Part shown: positions 43,715 through 56,100 of the stretch, in pieces
How the letters are laid out: each line of letters begins with the position of its first letter
How positions within the stretch are numbered: position 1 is the stretch's first letter
NCBI RefSeq assembly: GCF_905147365.1
Contig: NC_056412.1
Location: 10,036,001-10,100,000, forward strand
Reading direction: 5' to 3'
Origin: Aricia agestis
Taxonomy: Eukaryota > Arthropoda > Insecta > Lepidoptera > Lycaenidae
DNA length: 64,000 nucleotides
Notes under the pieces: model-generated
The model's database searches: none
The model's input: the letters and a program-made list of their open reading frames with translations, nothing else
Told to the model about the DNA's origin: nothing
Translations under genes and position numbers: made by a program

Positions 43715-43737
43715 TTATTGATTATATTATAAAGGTG

Positions 43738-44067
43738 CCGCGAGTCGCGACACTACTGGTTTTCATGTATTTTTATGAAATACCCTGCGCAGCTAGCGAC
43801 ACTTATTCATAGAAATACATAGGGTCTAAACACATTAGGCTGAATTACGCCGGCGTAAATTCCGCCGCGTTTAAATTGCATACAAAATACGGGCCGAATA
43901 CGAGGGGTGACACACTATTACGTCGCGTTTTGTATGCGTTTGACATTTGCGGCGGAAATTACGCCGGCGTAATTCAGCCTAGTGTGTTTAAACACATAGA
44001 AACCAGTAGTGTCGCGACGACACGTCGTCTGCTGCAACTGCATGTAGCCGGCTTCCACCTTGTACCT
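43738..44067. mobile_element. Foldback family 'GTCGCGACGACACG', copy 2, interrupted
   Basis: 'cgcgacactactggttt ... acttattcatagaaatacata' at left and 'catagaaaccagtagtgtcgcgacgacac ... ccttgtacct' at right match copy 1 at 15208-15432. The MITE at 43830-43988 sits in the middle. It ends about 110 bases beyond the THOC2 stop, so it is probably in the THOC2 3' UTR or just downstream. Confidence 0.75.
43830..43988. mobile_element. Foldback MITE inserted in another foldback, 159 bp
   Basis: ACACATTAGGCTGAATTACG ... CGTAATTCAGCCTAGTGTGTT, with TAA on both sides (43827-43829, 43989-43991). Its short plus-strand frame (HTKYGPNTRG...) is an artefact. Confidence 0.8.
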
Positions 44068-44180
44068 TTAGTCTGTATCCAACAGTAATTACCGACATTA
44101 ATAACAAAAAAGTGCCATTATAATAATATAAAAAATAGTATAATTTACTAATGCTTTAAATGACTTTAAAAATACTTGTA

Positions 44181-47100
44181 TTAAAAAGGATATTGTTTGT
44201 CACGTTGATCCTCATGTGAGCGGTCTCGAAATGGTGATTTTTCCTAAAAAACAACATATTAAATCAATCGTAAATAATAACTACTAGCTATACTTAAACT
44301 GAAAATTTAAATCTAGTTTTATGTCTTATTAAAGATAATACATTGTTGAAGCAGCAGAGGTGCTTAAAACAATAAAAATATGTTAATATAAAAATCAAAG
44401 TATAAAAATATTGTATACAGTAGTATACAGATACTTATACATACTATGCGGAGTAGGATACTTTATTAGTAAGGGGGAAAAGCATACCCGTTTATGATAT
44501 TTTTCATAGTGATGGTCTTCTTGAGAGCCATTTTGATGTCCACTTAATTTTGCTACGCCTGAAATTATTATTTTTTTTTGTTACTTAATTTTAATGTTTG
44601 ATTAATGGTCTAAAGGTAAAACAGGGATAAATTTTGAACCAAAATAGCTATGATTTAGTCAAATTATAAACTTATGGATACCATTAAAAAAGTAAAAACG
44701 TACCTTTTTGTTCATCGCGACGCCTTTTCTGCTCTAGTAAAGCTGAATCATCTGCTCGTTCCTAAATATTAAGAATTACATTAATTTTCGTACAAAGATA
44801 AATGAATTGTTAAAACGCCATCTAGAAATAGCAACGTTTCGACAACTCTCGTGAAAAATTAAGTGTTGGTTTAAGCCGGGTCCAGACGAGTGTAACGTGT
44901 AATGTAATTCACCGTGTAATGTAACACGAATTCTACGTGTGGACGGCACTACGAGCATTACATGTAACGCTCGGGGTTTATCCATCGTTTTCGCGCGAGC
45001 ACAAAGGCTCGTTTGGACAATTCGCTTTGAGTTCGTGTGCCGTCCACACTGTTGACGCTAAATTACACGTAATCTTACATTACACACATTACACTCGTCT
45101 GGACCCGGCTTTAGATTCCTCAAAGTGACTCGATAAGTCTGCAGTCTGCCCTTTTTTACCCTACTTTGAACATGAACTTTAAAGGTGCGCTTACACGAGG
45201 GCAATTATTGCTCGGCTCGGCTCACGAATGAACCGATATAGAGCAATTAGTGGAGCAATTTCAATAAATTGCGGCAATTATTTCGGCGATATTGCTTCTT
45301 ATTGCTCCAGATATTTCACATTGAGCGAATGTCGCAGATATGAATTGTCGAATATACAATGAGCTTGGAAATTCTAGACAATTTTTGTATGTATCTCGTT
45401 CGCACTTGTTTGTTTTGCGGCTTGCCGTCTTGCTTACATTACATTAAACTTTTGTATAAATCTCCAGTTGCCAGAAATCGAAGGAAAGCAAGTTTTGTTG
45501 ATGCAGAAATTGGTTCTCTCATGTTGGTCGTCTGTTTTGTAATGAAAATGGGCTAATTTTATTCAAAAGTAATTCAAAGTCTGTTCGTGACATTTTAGTA
45601 AAGTTTTTGAATAATATAATATCATCTAATTCTTTACACAATGAAAATTGCGGCCTCTTTGCCAAAAATGATCTCACCCTGATACGCCTATTCTTTTTCT
45701 TTCTTTTTTGTTTTTGATTAATAATAAAAAAGCGCTACAAGCCACCGCACCAACAATGTCGTCCATAGCGAGTGAATACTGAAATGCTCGTGTAGGACAG
45801 TATTGTCTAGTTGATGAAGTTGCGCCATAACGTTCAATATTGTATTGCGAAATTATTATTTTTTAATGAAATAAGGGGGCAAACGAGCAAACGGGTCACC
45901 TGATGGAAAGCAACTTCCGTCGCCCATGGACACTCGCAGCATCAGAAGAGCTGCAGGTGCGTTGCCGGCCTTTTAAGAGGGAATAGGTTAATAGGTAAGG
46001 GGAGGGTAGGGAAGGGAAGGGAATAGGGGAGGGTAGGGAAGGGAATAGGGTAGGGGATTGGGCCTCCGGTAAACTCACTCACTCGGCGAAACACAGCGCA
46101 AGCGCTGTTTCACGCCGGTTTTCTGTGAGGACGTGGTATTTCTCCGGTCGAGCCGGCCCATTCGTGCCGAAGCATGGCTCTCCCACGTCAGAATAGAAAA
46201 ATATTGATGCTTGTTGCCGTTGCCGCAAATTGCTTGATATAGTTGACAAGTATTGACTGAAATTGAGCAATTTCAGTTGCCTGTATAAGCGCACCTTTAG
46301 GTTTATGGTCATAATTTTGACGTTTAACTTTTTTTAAATCCTATTAAAAGTTATAATAATTTCGACATTACAACTTTATAAAATATGGTGTTTTTTAAAG
46401 ATCAAAGATGACAACTGTAATCATAACTCATGAGTTATGAAATCGACCCTCCAAGACTTAACAAAGGATATTTTTAATGTAACTTTATGACTTTTATGTA
46501 ATGGTAATGGTTAGAACTTTATTTACGTTATGCTTTTAACTCATAAAAAGTTAAAGATAGTGGCGACAGACTTACCCGCTTGCGACTCATCTTACGTTCC
46601 TTACGTTCGTCGCCTCGAACTTTTGCCTTGCGTTTCTCTTTCTCTGGAGACCTCTCTTCTATATCTTTGCTACCCTGCTTACGTAGAAAAACAAATTAAT
46701 AAATATTAAAAAATATATAAAAATATTAGGAGTACGTGATCTTATACAATTTTTATCGTAACATCAGTCAAAAAGTGAATCTAATTAACTCTGTCTAGAT
46801 AATTTATGCCTCGGTTGACTCTAAGTATGTGCCATATTTAATGGCTGTTTAAAGAATATTTTAGAATGTCATCTCGTGATGAGATTTTACGCCACAACGC
46901 AGTAGGGGTTTGTGCTTCCTTATTAGCTTTACTAAGTTCCTACATGTTATAAATTTTTGATACCACAACATCAGGCTTCTTGTTACAATTTTGTAACCTT
47001 GTGTTCTGTTACATGATCTTGATCTTGCTTCAATTTGATCACCGACCCATTTCTTCTTTGATATACTCCGTCCACCGCACTTGCTTTGTGTGTGTTCTTC

Positions 47101-50100
47101 TTCTGTTTCTTCCACAAGATGTTTATAATGTTATAAGTTCATGCTTCAGCAAGATGGAGATATTGTGAGGACATATTGATTTTTTTAACTTCTTGATTTA
47201 TTTAGTCACTGGTTACTTCTTTATTTCACTTATCACTGGAATTTTCTTTATTTAACTTCTTTCCGCTTCCGGCAGTATTTTTTTCTGTTTTATTTGATGG
47301 TTACTTAGTTTTAGGCTTGCTTCTGATCATTGTCTAGAATAATCTTAATTAAACAGGTAAAGTAGCCAGACATTAACAATACCTCGAGCAGCTCGATAAG
47401 AGTGGGCTGACTCTACTTACACATCACAATAATCATTGGGATTTCAGGGCATCAATTTTGAAGGTTTCTTAGACATAGCTTGAAGGTATGGACACCAAAT
47501 ACACACGGCTGGATCTTATCTCCAAATCTTCAAAGTGTGTCGTTTCTTCGTTAAAAATTATGTTTAATTTATTCATCAAAATCTTTCATATTACAAAATT
47601 TGTGTTTTTATATGTTTTATAGAAGTATTTATTATTAATACTTTTTTGAGCTCATTGTGGATTATTTTTTCTTCTTCTTGATATAACTTATCCAATCGGC
47701 GGGCAGTCGATTTATATTTACATTAGTTTTAGCTTATTCCTTGTGTATATGAGAGTTTCGTTTAATTTAAATGCTTATATTATTTCTTCTTTCTTCATTT
47801 TACAATTCCACTGATTAGGTTTAACAGTTCGCGACATTGTTCGATCACTTCGGGTGGCACTATTTACACTGTCGGTCGCGGGCGACGCTGGCAGGCGGCG
47901 CGGGGCGCGGCGGGCGCGGGGCGGGGCTCAGTCCGGCGCGAGCGCTCGGCGGGGCCGACTTACAATAACGATACTCACCTTGCCATTGCCGCTGTTTTCT
48001 ACTTTACGACGTTTCACATCTGCAATAAAAATTGACATGTCGTTAATGACAATATCTGCATTGCATTTTGGTGGAACACCGTGAAATGTGTCTGCCAAAA
48101 ACTTGTGACCTATTTGCATAAATTCTCGGGAATCCCATATTATGACGGAAGCTTTGATAGCAGCGCTTTGAGCCAAACTCGATCAAAAGCCTTTGCAATG
48201 TCCAAACTAACACCCAATGCCTCTCCTTTCCACACAATCACCTGAGCCCAACGATGAGTTTGGTACGCCTAGAGATAACCAGCCAAGCGACCCTTTTGGA
48301 ACCCGTACTGTTTGAAATGATTGTCGCTTAGTAATGTTTGGCCGCCCAAGTATCGAAAGAGCTGATAATGGATTCCATTATCTTCAAGAAGGTTTTAGCA
48401 ATTGGTCTGTAGTTGAAACGATTTGAGCGGTCACCTTTTTGAGGATCGGATGTAACACTAAGGCTGTCTTCTAAGAAGCCGGGACAATGCCAAAGGAGTG
48501 GGAGAAATGAAAACGACGCGTTATGACCGGAGCCAACTCTAAAGCAGACTTTTTCAATACAATAGGAAGGATTCCGTCAGACCCACTCGACTTTTGGATA
48601 TCAAGAGCACGCAGGGCTATTTACATTGAGCGCTGATGTAACCTAATATCCGACATGATGCCCCTGCATCGTGGTATGGTCGGCGGTTTTTATCGCAATA
48701 TTTGCAATAGCAAAGAGCTTACCCAGAAGATCGTCTTTGTATTTTGCGTCGTGGGCCAACGATCCATTTCCTACTTGTAGGGATGGTAGGATGGCTTTCA
48801 GAAATATCCTTCAATAGCTTAGACCAGAGACGAGAATTCACGGGTTCTCAAAGGAAGGCACTCGAGTCTCTCACCAATACTATTGACGTGCTGTTTCTTT
48901 GCCCGAGTGATCTCTCTCTTGAAGGATCTATAGGCAAGGTTATACTTCATTTTATATGTATGTGTCCTCGTATAGGCGCGAGAGAGGTCAATATTTGTCA
49001 ACAACAACAAAAGGTCAAAAATATTTGTTTACTGAACCGTCAACAAGAAAATATAGGCTAACTAGACGTTCCACGCGGCCTCGTCCGCATAAATGAGAAA
49101 TTTAACGGAAACCGTACATTTTCCCGCAAAAAATAGCCTTTGTTTCTTCACGTCATGGTCTACTCTACATCTGTGCCAAATAACTTAAAAATTTATCTAG
49201 TAGTTGGCGAGATAAGCGCCTTCAAATAATTTTCCTGGTATTTTCCACGTTTTCCTACGTTTCTTCACTTCTATTAGTCTTAGAGTGATAATTTATAGTC
49301 TATAGACTTCCTCGATAAATGAGCCATGTCACAAGTCACAACGAAAACATTTTTCAAATCGAACCAGTAGTTCCTGAGATTAGCGCATTCAAACAAACAA
49401 ACTCTTCCACTTCATAATATTAATATAGATTTACATTTTATACCATGCACTAATAAGGTCGTATGACATAAATAATGAGTCTATCTTCTTAACACAAATA
49501 TACGGGCTTTTATCTTTACAAACATGTAAAAGCAACAAAATATACAAGAATAAGCGTGTAAATGACCAGAGCATGGCTCAGGGGGAAAAAAATATACGTG
49601 AAATAACCATGCAACATTTCACTGCACTTGTTAAAATTTAATTTATGACACGAATAAACGTGCATTGATACAATAGTGTTAACGAGTCACATATAACACA
49701 TATCACATATAACAACTAGAATAATAATTTAATATGGTTTTTCTTAAATATGTGGTAAACCGTCAATATTTGATTTTTAATAAGTATATGAGCTGAAATA
49801 TATTTTTTTTACCTTTAATTTGATTATACATTATATTGGTTATTTATTATGTAGTCAAAGTTATGTGGTTCCAAACGTTTTTTTGGCTTCCTGAAAAGTT
49901 GTCTTTTTTCGATTGCACGTTTATTCGTTGGGGCCATCGATATATTTTACAAATCTTTCTAGGCTTATTTTTATTATTTATGTACAAATAAACTTACATA
50001 TAACGAGCGCGATAAATAAAAGATATTAAATTACGAATAGAATGACGTCACATCCAATTCGGAAGTACCGCAAAAGCGTTTTCGTCAGTACAAATCCTAT

Positions 50101-53100
50101 TTTCATAAAATCATATTTTCAAATCGACTTTATTTATCAATCATAAGCTTTTATTTGATGATAAGGGTGAAATACGGTTTCCTAGGCCAAGTTCTACTAG
50201 AAATATGTATTTGTTCAATGAAATTGAATATAGGTCAAGTAGCCTATAACGATTTTGATTTACACTTCACCGAATTACTACAAATAACATTTGTCGGCTT
50301 GTTAACCTCTATTTAAATATGCAATTAAATTCAGTTCATCACTCTTCGTTACTGTAGAAATTCCATAAAGTAAATAAAAAGTTACAAAATATGTTTAATA
50401 CTAAATAATAGTGTCGTTACCGATATGATTCAACAAAATTTTATTATTTTAATTAACGCGAGAAAAAACCTGCGCAACGATGAAGTTACGAACAGGTGCC
50501 GCAAATTCAAAACTTATAATTAAGTACATCACAAATCATAATTCGCTTTCTTTTCAATACAAAGAAAGAATATTATTGGGCTTGTATGTGAAAAGAGCGC
50601 ATTTAAGAGCTCGAAACCAGTGCCGTAAATGGCCTTTTTTGCGCCCTGTGCGAGCTTTTATATAACTGCACCTTTGTTTTTTAACCGACTTCCAAAAAGG
50701 AGGAGGTTATAATATTTTCGTCTGTAGATATTATTTTACTACATTGGGAAACATCTCTGGGGCCGGGGGCGCAGCGGGAACTTATCGGGAGCAATTCGAA
50801 AAATAAGGATCTCTCTGGTTTGGCCATTTTTGCGCCCCCCAGAGTCTACGCCCTGTGCCTGGGCACCGGTGGCACCGCCCTATTTACGGCACTGCTCGAA
50901 ACATGCCTCAACGGGACCCTCTCTATTACTTCACTGAAGCATCTGAAGTAATCATGATTCATGGCTATAGGGGTGTTGACAGTAATCGAAATATAATACA
51001 AATTATTGTTTTTTTGAGACTTTGTATTATATGTAGAATTACCGAAAATGACATATTTTTACCCATTGACTTTATAATATAATATTTTTTATTTTATTTA
51101 ATAAAAAGTAAATATTTAATCCGTAATATCACGTGATCGCAAACAGCCATCACAGAGTGTGACGTCACGATCTTCACAACATTGCGTGTGACAGTGACAT
51201 TTCGATGTCAAACCCATACAAAGATTTTTGTTGTTTGGAGGACCGTGACGTCATAGCGACGCCATGATGAACTTTAGCCTTTTAGCGGGAAATTTTAAAA
51301 CGATTTTTTAAAATTTAAATAAGAGTGTATTTATTTTTTATATAATATATTTTTAAGTGTAACAAATGTACATCTGTAAAATAAATATATTTCCTAAAAA
51401 TAGTCTAAAGTCTGTTGAATACTTTGACAGTGTACATGCTCCATGGGGCGATTTAATGTGATAGTCTAATAAGTAATAAGTAATAAACTTACCGCGATCT
51501 AAATCATCAGACGCATGACGATGCTCGTGCGGAGGGGATACAGTTTCTAAGTAACGCTCTTCCTGAAAACGACACATTACATTGTACCGAATGTCATCAA
51601 CAAATCAGTCTACTTACATTACTTGTATTTGAAGCATGTGATATAAATAATATTTATAAATATATTTTACATAAATAATATTTTACGTACTCTGTGCGAT
51701 CTATCTCTCGGCGATCTGTCTTTGTTTCTATTTTCCTCTTTATTTCTCTCCTTAGCGGACCTATAACATTTTGTGACATTGAAGTTACCTATTTTAGTTT
51801 TTTTTTTCAATTACGAAATTGGTGTGATTATGACTAATTAATATGAGAAAAAAGTAAACACATATTAAAAACTTATAAGTAAAATCACTTACGATCTAGA
51901 CTCTCGTTTGGTCTCCTTGTCACGTTCGGTATCATCTTTACGTCTTTCGCTTCTTAAATCTTTTTTATCCGCATCTTAAATATAATAAAAGTTAATTTAG
52001 TATTATATTTAAAATATATATAATTTTTAATTTCTGGATAAGTAGATTTAAATCAATGCTTCCAGAACGCCGTTACTACTGGTGCCTACCACCGGTTCGG
52101 GAAGTAACCCGGCGAGAAGAACCGAGAAGAACCGAAATATCAATAAATGATATAATAAGTACGCTAAAAAAGCTGAGAAAGGACAAAACGACTCCTGAAA
52201 TACATTATAATATAAACGAAGACGACGACGAAACGACATAATGTTGTATAACTTTTTTATTATCAGTGAATAGGTATAAGGATATTAGATTTACCTAGTG
52301 GCTGCGGCGGTGACGCGGGGGTGTCCTCCTGTTTAGGAACTTCTGCCGTCACTTTCTGCTCAGGCGCTACCAAGTGCACAACCTAAAACGTTTGCAAAAT
52401 TCAAAACTCTAAGTTCAAAAAAAAACTTTCGATTAAATAATATAATATCATCTGACCTGGGACTTGGGACTTAAAATGAATATAAACAACAACAAATAAC
52501 AATATAAATACAGTGTTTTTGTTTAGGTGTAAATAAGATAACCTATTTACCTGATGGAAGTCGCTTTCTTTCATCATATGAGGAACTTTGTTCCTCAGTT
52601 GACCACTGTAACCCGTCGCGAGCACATACAGATCCTGTCTTTGCGTTTTCTCTTCCTCTTTGACCTAGCATACAAAAATAATTATAATTTATAGAAATTT
52701 AGATCATAACCATGTTAAAAGTAAAGTGTTTGTTTAAATGTTAAAAATATACAAAATCGCACCTTTTATTATAAAACTGAAACGCCACAACAATTTATTG
52801 AGAACGACGTAGAATACTATTTGTCACGAGCAAATGTACGATTACCGTGGGAAACTTTTAACGCGGTCGGAGCCGTGCTCAAATTCAAGTAAATAAATAG
52901 ATAAATATCGCACCTTCTCGACTTTCCGCTCGATGATCTGCGCGAGTCGCGCGAGCACGGGGAAGTGCGGCAGGACGCGGATTAGCACGATGAGCGCGTT
53001 GCGGATCTGCACGTACTCGCCCGAGTCCAGGCACACCACCATCGCCTTCGTGATCTTGTAGTGCCACTTGTGACACACGTGCCTGCGGAGAACGCTTGAG

Positions 53101-56100
53101 TGAGCACAACTGATTTGCAGGCAGCGCACTAGTTTAACCGATTCAATGCGGCGCACGTTTTTGAAGACTTTCAGTCGTGGCGGCATACAATTTTCTCGTG
53201 ACACGTGAGCCGTGTCATACGCCATAGAAGTAGATAACACGGTTACCGTGTCACCTGCCACGTTCAAAAAGGTTTATTGTTTTTCTTGGTTTTTACGTGT
53301 TTATTAACTTAATTTATTTAATTGAACCCAAACCATTGTTGTTAACGAAAGGCTACGTTGTTTTGAGTTGATTTCGAGTAGTTTTACCAAGTTTTAACCT
53401 GAAAATAGCAGTTAAACAATTTTTTTATTCAGGTGTTACAAACCTTTTGTAGGTTTGAAAGTTAGAAAAATGAGTATATTAAATAGATTCCGTTTCGATG
53501 AAAATTATACGTTCGTAGATAAAAAATGTATGAACAGAGAGCTTTGTGGCGGGGGTCCGGCGGGCGTACGGCTGGGCTAAAAAAGAAGACAGCCCCTACT
53601 TTTTTCAATTCACAGAATATTCAGAAACGAAGCCTATAGGCTTCTTTTATTGCGTGGAAATTTAAGACGGTTTTGTTCGGAGTAGAAACTTCTAAAGTGT
53701 AATTTGAGGGAGATACAATCGCTTTCTAAATGACACGGCTCACGTGTCATATGCCACACGTTGAAAACCCATAAGACGCGGCTGCCGTGTAATCCGCAAT
53801 GAATGTACCTTTTAAAAATGGTTAACGTCCCCTACTTTTTTTCAATTCACAGAATATTCAGAGGCGAAGCCTATAGCCTTGTTCTACGTGGAAAATTAAG
53901 ATGATTTTGTTCAGAGTAGAACCTTCTAAAGTGTAATTTGAGGGAGATACAAGCATTTTTCAAATGACACGGCTCACGTGTCATACGCCACAAGTTAAAA
54001 ACATGTATGACACGGCTTCCGTGTCTTCCGCACTGAATCGGTTAATGTTGGAATTGGAATTGGAACTTCACTTGAAGTGAAGTGCGGGAGCGAGCCCCAC
54101 GCTACCCGCACGTCACGCTTCACTCGCCTTCAGTGTAGAGCTAATTTGAATTAGGTCTATACTTCTGTATTATATACTATATGTGCTATCTGTATGTAAC
54201 TTACAAAGGCCAAATTTCCCTACTAATAATTTCACAGCGAGCAGGACAAACTTTATAATCGATTCGAGATTTTATCTATCGTCAGCATAATCACCATCCT
54301 ATCGCTAACTATTGCTGAACATAGGTCTCCCCCAAATTCAATCAACTATCGTTGTCATTATAGAATGGAACCTATTCTACTTATATAATGTATTGATGCC
54401 TTATCCGTAAAATCCGTATGGGTAAAATCTTAATTCTTTTACCAGTTGAAGACATACGATAATATACGTAGGAGCCACTGCGTACCTGTAATTCTCGTAT
54501 CCGACGTGATCGTTGGCCTCTGTGAACTGGTTGGAGACGCGGTACTTGGTGACGAAGCCAGGGTAGTGGGCGCACTCAGCGTGGAAGGCGGCGCGGTCGC
54601 CGTGCCAACGCATCGCCGTCCGCAACACCCGGCACAGGAACTGACCGTACCGCGCCGCCTCGCCCTCCGTGCACGACATCACCGAGTACGTGATGTCACA
54701 GAACAGCTGCACGTACCGGGAAAATTATCCAAACTGAATCATAGCTTAAAAAACTGTGTGAGGTCGAGAGCAGTCAGGTGGCTCAATATCGAGCCGGTGG
54801 TGCACAGAGGTATTTTTACGGGTGGCTCGATATGGTGTCGGTGGGGTTCAAGAGGTTAATTCGAAACACTTTGTCAGATTATTCAACCAATCCAATCAAT
54901 GGAAGCTGCTTACAACCTATCATCATCGCCGAGTACGTGATGTCGCAGAACTAACACTTTGTCAGACATCAAATGCATAATATTCAACAGATCAAATCAC
55001 TGGAAGTTGCTTATAATATTTCATTAAATAGACAAATCCAGCAATTTCTTCTTTCCAGCAATGAGCAGGCTGATGTTGATGAACTATTGCTAAGAACACT
55101 CTCAATCATGACAACGTTTAAACAAAAAAAAAACTAGATCAAAATCGATCCACCAGTTTGTTTGGTACGATGCCACAGACATACACGTCAAACTTGAAAC
55201 ACCACCCCCCAACAGGGGGTTAAAAAATAAAACCTCACCCTGTCGTAGCATAGGAGCGTAGAGAAGTTGGGCGTTTTAAGCGCGTGGACGGTGTGCACGA
55301 ATTCCGCGCAGTACAGCGCGTCGGGCGGCGTGAATACGCAGCGCGGGAACAGGCAGAGCTGCATGAGCCGAGTGACGGTCTCGTTCTTGGCGGACTTGGC
55401 GGCGCGCGCGGGGAACCAGCCCGAGCACTCGCGAGCCAGCCGCGCCCGAACGCGCGCCACGTGCGCCTCCTGACGACGACGCTCCTCCTGCAAACACAAT
55501 ACGTACCTACTCTCTAATCTAATATAAAAAAATCTCGTGTCATGGTGTGCGTAATTGAACTACTTTGAAACGGCTCGACCAATTTTCGTGAATCTTAGCG
55601 AGCATATCGGCTAGGGTTGAGAATCGGACAACATCTACTTTTTATATTGATAAGTGCATTTGTTGAATAAATAATAGCAAATTATTACAACTCAAGACTA
55701 CGGCGACCATTGCTTGTGCGACTGGATAGCGATGGATGTTGCCATGGTGACATACTTATATAGTCACTTCAATAAAATAAATTGGGCGAAATACTTTATA
55801 TGGCAAAACAATGTTTGCTGGAACAGCTAGTAACCTAATAATATAATACGTACTAATAAAATGTTGCATTTAAGCTAAACAAATACGCTACATCAGAGCC
55901 CATGTGGACGCTGTTGTCGATACTAGAAGTTAAAACAAATAACATAAATATTTTGATTTAAAAATTTAGGAATATTGAAAGTTTCCTTACCTGTAGTTTC
56001 TCAATGAGAGTATTGTATCTCTCCTGCTCCTTTTTCCCCTTTGAACCCTGGGAGGAATCCTTGGTAGCATTTGCAGCTGCAATTTTTAATCTGTCTATTT

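Larger units (their letters stand above)
45182..46296. mobile_element. Foldback element of about 1.1 kb with a Harbinger-like coding remnant and an inserted SINE
   Basis: Ends AAGGTGCGCTTACACGAG and ATAAGCGCACCT are inverted and bordered by TTA. Arms carry repeated 'ttgctc / gagcaa' motifs. The SINE at 45857-46188 and the coding remnant at 45640-45770 lie inside. Located in a THOC2 intron. Confidence 0.75.
44181..52382 (-). other. THOC2: THOC2 exons 17-25: charged, disordered C-terminal tail
   Basis: Nine small exons (41-99 coding bases) encode a Lys/Glu/Arg/Asp-rich tail, as in animal THOC2: KKDLRSERRKDDTERDKETK, KERNKEENRNKDRSPRDRSH, DVKRRKVENSGNGK, EKEKRKAKVRGDERKERK, then SGHQNGSQEDHHYEKYHK and a final SPFRDRSHEDQRDKQYPF before TAA at 44181-44183. 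The KRRK element fits a nuclear localisation signal. The tail of this family binds nucleic acid; here that is inferred from composition. The intron between exons 51493 and 48019 is the longest of this half (about 3.5 kb) and holds a hAT-type MITE and LINE debris. Alternative acceptors are possible at the 46576-46674 exon (a CAG may be retained). Confidence 0.85.

Noticed and set aside
46079..46312. Frame containing GEPCFGTNGPARPEKYHVLT, also at 25410-25598
   Set aside because: Both are the plus reading of the same SINE; a recurrent artefact rather than a gene family.
46861..47168. Frames of 84 and 62 codons on opposite strands in a THOC2 intron
   Set aside because: No start context, splice support or family likeness; they overlap each other.
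54381..55517. Plus-strand and alternative-frame ORFs rich in Arg and Ala over THOC2 exons
   Set aside because: They are shadows of GC-rich exons; the minus frame with family motifs and proper splice sites is the real one.
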